Source: an uncultured Collinsella sp. (GTDB taxonomy: Bacteria; Actinomycetota; Coriobacteriia; Coriobacteriales; Coriobacteriaceae). Taken from it: a DNA stretch of 19,979 bases. Shown here one piece after another: positions 14,657 to 19,979 of the stretch. A program made the position numbers and the translations under genes. The stretch is from the NCBI GenBank assembly GCA_902488525.1, contig CABTWP010000037.1:1-19979 (forward strand). Direction: 5' to 3'. Within the stretch, counting starts at the first letter, position 1, and each line of letters begins with the position of its first letter. Below the pieces are notes generated by a model that was not told the DNA's origin, made no database searches, and saw only the letters and a program-made list of their open reading frames with translations.

Positions 14657-14809
14657 GCCCCTGAGAGCCGCGGGAGCCGGGCGGCGCATATGAACTTTCC
14701 TGCTCTACAGTCCTGCGCAAGACGGAAAGCACATTAAGTGCTTTCCTTTGCGTGCGGAACTCGCGATAAAGTTCATATGCGCCGCCCGGCTCCCGCGGCC
14801 CTCAGGGGC
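14657..14809 (-). repeat. Structured palindromic element, copy B (153 nt)
   Basis: Arms of 42 bp (14657-14698 and 14768-14809) pair at 41 positions, the exception being a U-G wobble when read on the minus strand. They enclose a 69-nt core (14699-14767). Read on the minus strand, the core aligns with copies A and C without gaps. It differs at ten positions, all of them in paired regions. Three pairs of the central hairpin and one pair of the lower stem have changed on both sides, keeping the pairing. The inner end of the arms (GCATATGAAC) is shared with copy C. No coding frame is apparent. Confidence 0.9.
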
Positions 14810-14821
14810 TCCCATCCCAAA

Positions 14822-14840
14822 TGCGGAGCAAAGCTCCGCA
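14822..14840 (+). other. Small hairpin between elements B and C
   Basis: TGCGGAGC and GCTCCGCA form an 8-bp stem with an AAA loop. A T-rich stretch (TCTTTTTCTTTC) begins 6 nt later on the plus strand, so it may be a weak terminator. Nothing else was recognised in the 140 nt between the two elements. Confidence 0.4.
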
Positions 14841-14949
14841 CACTATCTTTTTCTTTCAGCTAAAGCACGCCGGAAATTCGACGCAGCTGGCTAACCTTGC
14901 CGGACGTTGTCGACGCCAATCCGGCTCAGAAGCCGCATCGATACAGAAA

Positions 14950-15106
14950 GGTCCCCGGCGCTGCCCGGGCGCCAGTGGCCGCATATGAACTTTATCGCGA
15001 GTTCCGCACGAACAGGAGGCCACTTAATGTGGCCTCCGTCGTGAGCAGGACTGTAGAGCAGGAAAGTTCATATGCGGCCGCTGGCGCCCGGGCAGCGTCG
15101 GGGACC
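14950..15106 (+). repeat. Structured palindromic element, copy C (157 nt)
   Basis: Arms of 44 bp (14950-14993 and 15063-15106) pair fully if two G-U wobbles are allowed (14958 with 15098, 14976 with 15080). The 69-nt core (14994-15062) is identical to copy A. It ends 12 nt from the stop of the convergent tsaBD gene, much as copy A ends 7 nt from the JetD-like gene. It lies in inverted orientation to copy B. Confidence 0.9.
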
Positions 15107-15118
15107 GCACCCGTACGA

Positions 15119-17503
15119 CTACAGCGTCATGTTTGGATCGGCGTCGACGTCGAACGGCGAGATTTCGCCTCGGTCGAATTTACGGCGGGCGACCTCCGCG
15201 ATCATGGCTGCGTTATCGGTACAGGCAGACAAGGGCGGCACCGTTACGCGAATCCCCTGACGTCCAAGCTTCTTGATCATCATCTCGCGCAGATGCGGGT
15301 TGGCCGAGACGCCGCCACCGATGCAGTATTCCTTGCATCCGGTAGCGTGCAGTGCGTTTTTGGCCTTCTTGTACTGCACGTCAAAGACAGCTGCCTCAAA
15401 CGAAGCCGCCAGATCGGGCAGGTGAATCGTGCGCCCGGCCTTGGTCTCCTGTTCAATGTAGAGCGTCACGGCCGTTTTAAGACCCGAAAGCGAGAAACGA
15501 TAATCTCCCCTGCTGTTAAGCGCGCGAGGAAAATCGATCGCGCGGGGATTGCCCGTCTCGGCCAGCTTGGAGATGATGGGGCCACCGGGATAGCCCAGAC
15601 CCAACGCCTTGGCTACCTTGTCGAAGGCCTCGCCCACAGCATCGTCGAGTGTCTCACCAAGTACCTCGTAGTCGCCCCATGCCTTCACGTGCACGAGCAT
15701 GGTGTGCCCGCCCGAGACAAGCGTGAAGATGAACGGCGGCTTGAGGTCGGGCTGCGCCAGCAAGTTGGCAAACAGGTGCCCCTCCAGATGGTTGACGCAT
15801 ACGAGCGGCTTATCGGCAGCGTAGGCAAAGCCTTTGGCAAAGGCAACGCCCACCACGAGGGCGCCCACCAGGCCCGGACCCTGTGTCACGCCCACGGCGG
15901 CAAGCTCGCTGGGGGCAATGGCTCCACCCTCAAGACCAAGCGATGCTGCGGCATCCTCGAGCGCCGCATCCACGACACTCACAATCACCTCAACGTGTTT
16001 GCGCGAGGCGATCTCGGGCACCACGCCGCCAAAGCGGGCATGAAAATCAATCTGTGTCGACACCTGGTTGGCCAGCATATTGCCATCCGCATCGATAATC
16101 GCCACGGCCGTCTCGTCGCAGGAACTCTCGATAGCGAGCACTAGGCGGCGGCGCTCAATTTCGGCACGCTCCCCCTCGGAGCGCCCAGGCGCAGGCAGCG
16201 GCCATACGCGCTGCTCTGCCGCCGTCGGCTCGGGGGAAGCATTGTCGACCGGAAGCACCAGGGGCAGCGGGGCCGTCATGACGATGGCGTCCTTGCCGGC
16301 ACCGTAGTAGCCACGACGACGACCCGCCTCGGTAAAGCCCAGAGCGTTATAAAGCGCGATCGCTCCCTCGTTGCCGTCCTCGACCTCGAGCGAAGCCGTG
16401 GTGCAGCCGAGCATCTGGGCATCATAGCTCACGTGCGACAGCAGCTTGCGGGCAATGCCCTCACGGCGATGTACCGGGTCGACGGCGACATCCAGAATCT
16501 GCACATCACCGTCCACGACCATACCGCCGGCAAGGCCCAGCAGCTTGCCGCCGTCGTGTGCCACCCACCAACTACGCGGCGCAGCGACGTCCTCGCCCAG
16601 TTCGGACAGGAACATGCCCGGCGTCCACGCCTTGTGTCCGGCACCTTCAAAGCAGGCAGCCTCCAGCGCGCTCGCGCCCTCGGCATCCGCCGCGCCCATG
16701 GGACGGAACTGCAGATGACGACCGGCGAGCTCATCGGCAACGCCCGTAATTTCGCTCTGCGCACTCTCGGCAAGACCAAGACGCTTGCGCTCGTTTTCCT
16801 CGGCATCAGAAAGGCGCGTGTAAATCGGCAGGACGCGAGCCGGATCGCCGTCACCCGCAGCGTGCGCGAGCAGCAAGCCCTCGCCCGAGGGCCACCACAG
16901 GCCTCGCTCCACGCAGCGTGCCGTCTCGTCCTCACCCAGCAGCTTGCCATAACGCACGAGACCGTCACCAGTTAGCTGAACCTGATCCCAGCCCGCGGTC
17001 TGACGCCACTCATCAAGCGCCACGGCGGCCTTGACCACGCGCTCGCGCTGAAACAGACGCTCGGGACCCTCATCGACCAGCATATACAGCGCCGGATATA
17101 CCTCACCGCGCATAGCATCGGCCAAGATACCAAGCTTGCCGCGCACGCCAGCCTTCCACGCCGTCCAAGCGCAGGCGTCGAGCGTCGACACGCCCAGCAG
17201 CGGAACATTGGCACCACGCGCGAGGCCCTTGGCAGTGGAGATGCCGATGCGCACACCCGTAAAGGACCCCGGGCCGCGGCCGACCACATAGCAACCAACA
17301 TCGCTGCGATCCAGACCGGCTTGAGCCAGCACGCCATCAACGGTATTCACGAGCTCAACGTTGGCGTGACGGCGACACATGTGGTCGCCACTCACGAGCT
17401 TCGTCTCGCCCGTCTGCCCATCAATCCAGCTTGCCGCGCAGGCAAGCATGTCGGTCGAGGTATCGAGCGCCACCACCAGCGCGTTGTCGTTATGCAAGCT
17501 CAT
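15119..17503 (-). CDS. tsaD: TsaB-RimI-TsaD triple fusion (t6A synthesis and protein acetyltransferase)
   Basis: A single 794-residue protein unites three usually separate proteins. Residues 8-255 are TsaB, the scaffold subunit (VVALDTSTDMLACAAS, GRGPGSFTGVRIGISTAKGL). Residues 263-415 are a RimI-type GNAT N-acetyltransferase (acetyl-CoA loop VDPVHRREGIARKLL, then ALYNALGF). Residues 452-794 are TsaD, which transfers threonylcarbamoyl to A37 of ANN-decoding tRNAs (LAIESSCDETAVAI, metal-binding HLEGH, VSGGHT, GGGVSAN, CTDNAAMI). All expected motifs of TsaD are intact. The ATG at 17503 (after AAGG) is preferred over an upstream in-frame TTG at 17521. It overlaps the end of tsaE by 14 nt, indicating translational coupling. 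Fusion fixes a 1:1 TsaB:TsaD ratio. Confidence 0.96.
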   Translation of the reverse strand: MSLHNDNALVVALDTSTDMLACAASWIDGQTGETKLVSGDHMCRRHANVELVNTVDGVLAQAGLDRSDVGCYVVGRGPGSFTGVRIGISTAKGLARGANVPLLGVSTLDACAWTAWKAGVRGKLGILADAMRGEVYPALYMLVDEGPERLFQRERVVKAAVALDEWRQTAGWDQVQLTGDGLVRYGKLLGEDETARCVERGLWWPSGEGLLLAHAAGDGDPARVLPIYTRLSDAEENERKRLGLAESAQSEITGVADELAGRHLQFRPMGAADAEGASALEAACFEGAGHKAWTPGMFLSELGEDVAAPRSWWVAHDGGKLLGLAGGMVVDGDVQILDVAVDPVHRREGIARKLLSHVSYDAQMLGCTTASLEVEDGNEGAIALYNALGFTEAGRRRGYYGAGKDAIVMTAPLPLVLPVDNASPEPTAAEQRVWPLPAPGRSEGERAEIERRRLVLAIESSCDETAVAIIDADGNMLANQVSTQIDFHARFGGVVPEIASRKHVEVIVSVVDAALEDAAASLGLEGGAIAPSELAAVGVTQGPGLVGALVVGVAFAKGFAYAADKPLVCVNHLEGHLFANLLAQPDLKPPFIFTLVSGGHTMLVHVKAWGDYEVLGETLDDAVGEAFDKVAKALGLGYPGGPIISKLAETGNPRAIDFPRALNSRGDYRFSLSGLKTAVTLYIEQETKAGRTIHLPDLAASFEAAVFDVQYKKAKNALHATGCKEYCIGGGVSANPHLREMMIKKLGRQGIRVTVPPLSACTDNAAMIAEVARRKFDRGEISPFDVDADPNMTL

Positions 17504-17996
17504 CTTGTACAGCCTTATCAATCAAATGGGAAAGCTCCATTGCGCGGTCACCGTGCGCCTCAAGCGTTATCGTTCGCACATCGCTGTCGCCCTCATCACG
17601 CTTGAGCGTCACCGAAAGATACTCATCCGTCAGCTCGTCCTGGAATTGTTCGCCCCATTCCAGCAGGCAAGCACCCTCATAGCCCAGCACATCGAAAATG
17701 CCCGTATCCTCGAGCTCGTAGGCATGCTCCAGGCGGTATAGATCAAAGTGAAACAGCGGAATACGACCTTGATCGTGAACGGCCATGAGCGCAAACGTAG
17801 GACTCGTAACCATATGCCCATCGCCCAGCCCGCGCGAGACGCCCTTGGTAAAGTGAGTTTTGCCCACTCCCAGGCCACCGGTCAGGATGAGCACATCGCC
17901 GTCCTCAAGGCACGGTGCAATTAGCTCGCCAAAGTACTCCGTATCGGCAGCGCAAGTCGTTTTGTAAGTACCTACCCCCAGGCGCTCCAGGGACAT
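17490..17996 (-). CDS. tsaE: TsaE, ATPase of the t6A complex
   Basis: This 168-residue P-loop protein activates the TsaB-TsaD complex during threonylcarbamoyl transfer to tRNA. Walker A is ILTGGLGVGKTHFTKG (about residues 37-52), followed by TSPTFALM and HFDLYRLEHAYELEDTGIFD. The segment ACLLEWGEQF is typical of the family's C-terminal half. Length is normal. The ATG at 17994-17996 follows AAGGAG. Its end overlaps the start of the TsaB-RimI-TsaD gene, and the glycosylase gene lies 12 nt upstream, so all are in one operon. Confidence 0.96.
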   Translation of the reverse strand: MSLERLGVGTYKTTCAADTEYFGELIAPCLEDGDVLILTGGLGVGKTHFTKGVSRGLGDGHMVTSPTFALMAVHDQGRIPLFHFDLYRLEHAYELEDTGIFDVLGYEGACLLEWGEQFQDELTDEYLSVTLKRDEGDSDVRTITLEAHGDRAMELSHLIDKAVQDELA

Positions 17997-18008
17997 ATAT
18001 GCTCCTTA

Positions 18009-18629
18009 TTATTCCGAGGCGTCCTCTGGTGCGAGATGTCGCTCCAGATAATCGCCCAGCATCTTAAAGTCTTCCTCCAGCAGCTCCTGCCACGCCGGAT
18101 TGCGCAGCGCTGCTGCCGGATGGAACGTGGGCATTACTACAAAATGCCCCATCTGGTGGAACCTGCCGCGCAGCTTAGTAATGCCAATCTCGGTCTTAAG
18201 CACAAAGTGCGTCGCGGGGTTGCCGAGCGTCACGATAATATCAGGCCAGATGCTTCGAATCTGCTCACGCAAAAACGGCGAGCAAGCCAGCACTTCCTCG
18301 GGACGCGGATTGCGGTTTCCCGGCGGGCGGCACTTAAGCACATTGGCAATGTAGACGTCTTCGCGTTTAAGACCCGCCAGGGACAAAATGCCGTTGAGGT
18401 CCTCGCCTGCCGCCCCCACAAAGGGTTCGCCCTGCAAATCCTCATTGCGGCCCGGTGCCTCGCCAATAAACATCACGCGAGCGCGGGGATTTCCCACGCC
18501 AAACACGATATTGTGACGCGACTGGTAGAGCTGGCAGAGGTGACAATCGCCCAGAACGGCCTCGATCTCCTCGAGTGCGACCTCACGCGGCGCCTGATGG
18601 GTATGGCCCGGGATGTGCATGACGCCCAT
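18009..18629 (-). CDS. udg: Uracil-DNA glycosylase, family 4 (iron-sulfur)
   Basis: This enzyme removes uracil from DNA to start base-excision repair. The 206-residue protein shows four cysteines for the [4Fe-4S] cluster (Cys 29, 32, 100 and 116, within CHLC and NVLKCRPPGNRNPRPEEVLAC split by their usual spacing). The active-site motif is GEAPGRNEDLQGEPFVG (from residue 56). The C-terminal motif is HPAAALRNPAW (from residue 170). Length matches the family. The ATG at 18629 follows AGGAG, which overlaps the stop codon of alr, so translation is probably coupled to it. Confidence 0.95.
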   Translation of the reverse strand: MGVMHIPGHTHQAPREVALEEIEAVLGDCHLCQLYQSRHNIVFGVGNPRARVMFIGEAPGRNEDLQGEPFVGAAGEDLNGILSLAGLKREDVYIANVLKCRPPGNRNPRPEEVLACSPFLREQIRSIWPDIIVTLGNPATHFVLKTEIGITKLRGRFHQMGHFVVMPTFHPAAALRNPAWQELLEEDFKMLGDYLERHLAPEDASE

Positions 18630-18637
18630 AGCGGCTC

Positions 18638-19783
18638 CTACACGTAGACCTTGTCGAGACGCATGCCAAAGCCGCAGGCGACCTCGTAGTTAATCGTTCC
18701 GCGCAGTCGGGCCATCTCGTCCATAGTGATCTCGGCATCGCCATCGCGGCCGACAATGATCATCTCGTCACCATACTCGGCCTCGGGAATCTCGTGTGCC
18801 GGGTTGGACTGAATGGCGACCATAAACTGGTCCATGCAGATATTGCCAACCTGATGCACGCGCTCGCCGCGATACAGCACATCCATATGATTGGAAAGCG
18901 TACGCGATAGGCCATCGGCATAACCGATCGGCAGCGTGCAGATCTGAACGCGCGTACGCGGTACGCGGTAGGTAAAACCGTAGCCCACGCCCTCACCCAT
19001 CGCAGGGTGTGCCACGCGCGTCACACGCGCATGGACGCTCATAACGGGATCAAGCTGCATCACGCGGCCACTCAGCTCGCACGGCTGCATGCCATACAAG
19101 CCAACGCCGGCGCGGATCATATCAAAATGCATCGAGGGGTCGAGCATCGAGGACGGCGTGTTGGCGCAGTGCACGATACCGCACTCAAAACCCGCATCCT
19201 TAATGGCCTGAACGGCCTCGGTAAAGCGCTGACACTGCAGCTTGTAGTCCCAGCCCGAAGGTTCATCGGCCGTGGCGAAGTGCGTAAATACGCCGTCGCA
19301 CTGAATACCGCGATGGAAATTAATACCGCGGACAAAGTCGAGCACCTGCGTGTAATGTACGCCAATGCGGTTCATGCCCGTCTCGATGGCGAGATGATAC
19401 TTGCCCACCTTGCCCGCCGCGACGGCACATTCGCCATACGCAAGAGCAAAGTCAGACGTATAGACCGAAGGCATGATATCAAACTCGAGCAACGTCGGAA
19501 TGGCCTCGATAGGCGGCTCGCTTAGGATGAGGATGGGCTTCGTAATCCCGCCCTGTCGGAGCTCAACGCCCTCGTTAACCGTCGCCACGGCAAACATGTC
19601 GGCACCGGCCGAATACATGATCTTGGCGCACTCAACAGCTCCATGACCATAAGCATCGGCCTTGACCACGCAGCACAGGCGCTGACGTGGATTCAGCAAG
19701 TTCTTATAGGCCCTCGTGTTGCGACGGAGCGCCCCACGGTCGATCTCGACCCAGGACCAGCGCGTCAAATCGGCTTTATTCAT
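18638..19783 (-). CDS. alr: Alanine racemase
   Basis: This pyridoxal-phosphate enzyme converts L-alanine to D-alanine for peptidoglycan. The 381-residue product shows the cofactor lysine (VVKADAYGHG, Lys 41), the phosphate-binding region MIRAGVGLYGMQP, the second catalytic residue Tyr 268 (GVGYGFTYR) and LPIGYADGLSR. The C-terminal beta domain carries VGNICMDQFMV. It begins 2 nt after the stop of the upstream gene and is followed by the glycosylase gene at once, so it belongs to the long minus-strand operon. The combination nnrD-alr-tsaE-tsaB-rimI-tsaD is a common order in Gram-positive bacteria. Confidence 0.97.
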   Translation of the reverse strand: MNKADLTRWSWVEIDRGALRRNTRAYKNLLNPRQRLCCVVKADAYGHGAVECAKIMYSAGADMFAVATVNEGVELRQGGITKPILILSEPPIEAIPTLLEFDIMPSVYTSDFALAYGECAVAAGKVGKYHLAIETGMNRIGVHYTQVLDFVRGINFHRGIQCDGVFTHFATADEPSGWDYKLQCQRFTEAVQAIKDAGFECGIVHCANTPSSMLDPSMHFDMIRAGVGLYGMQPCELSGRVMQLDPVMSVHARVTRVAHPAMGEGVGYGFTYRVPRTRVQICTLPIGYADGLSRTLSNHMDVLYRGERVHQVGNICMDQFMVAIQSNPAHEIPEAEYGDEMIIVGRDGDAEITMDEMARLRGTINYEVACGFGMRLDKVYV

Positions 19784-19785
19784 GA

Positions 19786-19979
19786 TTAGTCATCCGACCC
19801 TTCGTCCATGATTCCCAGATCTTCGAGCGCATCCTTTGCCGCCAGCTCCATGGCAGGACCGATCAAGTCGATAAGATCGGTCGCGATAACGCTCTTCTCA
19901 CCATACTCCGTCGCCGCGGCAAAACCGGCGTAGCTGTGAAGTGCGACGGCGTACGAATACAGCAACTCCCAACGATCCA
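19786..19979 (-). CDS. nnrD: C-terminal end of probable NAD(P)H-hydrate dehydratase (NnrD), 5' part outside window
   Basis: The last 63 residues of a frame that enters from the right edge are seen. The segment YAVALHSYAGFAAATEYGEK followed by SVIATDLIDLIGPAM fits the C-terminus of the YjeF_C/NnrD family (compare the family pattern of LHGLAGD, then GE, then IATDLIEALP). It is followed by an acidic tail EDLGIMDEGSDD. NnrD repairs damaged NAD(P)HX. Position directly before alr, with a 2-nt gap, is typical for this gene. The catalytic part is not in the window, so the identification rests on a short stretch and context. Confidence 0.7.
   Translation of the reverse strand, partial: DRWELLYSYAVALHSYAGFAAATEYGEKSVIATDLIDLIGPAMELAAKDALEDLGIMDEGSDD

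Noticed and set aside
9897..15106. CRISPR array or IS element as explanation for the repeats
   Set aside because: There are only three copies, kilobases apart and in both orientations, each with its own long arms. No spacers at regular intervals, no cas genes and no transposase frame are present.
14897..16144. Plus-strand frame of 415 codons starting between elements B and C
   Set aside because: It runs through structured element C and then antisense to tsaD, and has no recognisable domain or start signal.

Overview
The window looks like chromosomal DNA of a high-G+C, anaerobic gut actinobacterium of the class Coriobacteriia, most likely Collinsella or a close relative. This is inferred from the G+C-rich codon use, the AGGAG-type ribosome binding sites, the carbohydrate-uptake gene content, a one-piece TsaB-RimI-TsaD protein and a CwlM-like cytoplasmic peptidoglycan-binding protein. 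No taxonomic marker gene is present, so the genus is a guess.

Positions 1-4727 (minus strand) hold a carbohydrate ABC importer operon read in the order lipoprotein binding protein, permease, permease, ATPase (cut by the left edge), with hairpins at 2318-2353 and 553-579 between cistrons. Upstream of it lies a GntR/HutC repressor gene ending in a strong terminator. Positions 4957-7407 (plus strand), divergent from the repressor, encode a MalP/GlvC-type PTS EIICB permease fused to a HAD-IIB phosphatase. Four near-identical palindromes (consensus TTGTTTAAACAA) lie in the two promoter regions, so the repressor may control both uptake systems together.

Positions 7482-9590 carry a polyprenyl diphosphate synthase and a CwlM-like protein with a degenerate amidase region. 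They are followed by tRNA-Gln(TTG), its terminator and an inverted fragment of a tRNA T arm. Positions 10041-12215 (minus) encode a protein with a JetD-like TOPRIM C-terminus joined through a long low-complexity linker to a putative winged helix. Positions 12400-14289 (minus) are cstA. Its leader of about 235 nt contains a promoter, a 14-residue leader peptide ending in an Ile/Val run, competing hairpins and a strong intrinsic terminator, which is the layout of a ribosome-mediated attenuator.

Positions 15119-19979 (minus) form a tight housekeeping operon read from the right edge: the end of nnrD (probable), alr, family-4 uracil-DNA glycosylase, tsaE and a fused tsaB-rimI-tsaD. These serve NAD(P)HX repair, D-alanine supply for the wall, DNA repair and t6A tRNA modification.

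The most striking structure is a family of three intergenic elements (9897-10033 plus, 14657-14809 minus, 14950-15106 plus). Each has an exactly 69-nt core with an internal hairpin, enclosed by 34-44 bp inverted arms. Arm sequence differs between copies, but within each copy the arms pair almost perfectly. All ten core differences fall in paired positions, eight as compensatory pairs, and all three non-Watson-Crick arm pairs are G-U in the same sense orientation. This points to a conserved structured RNA, or a folded single-stranded DNA, of unknown function.
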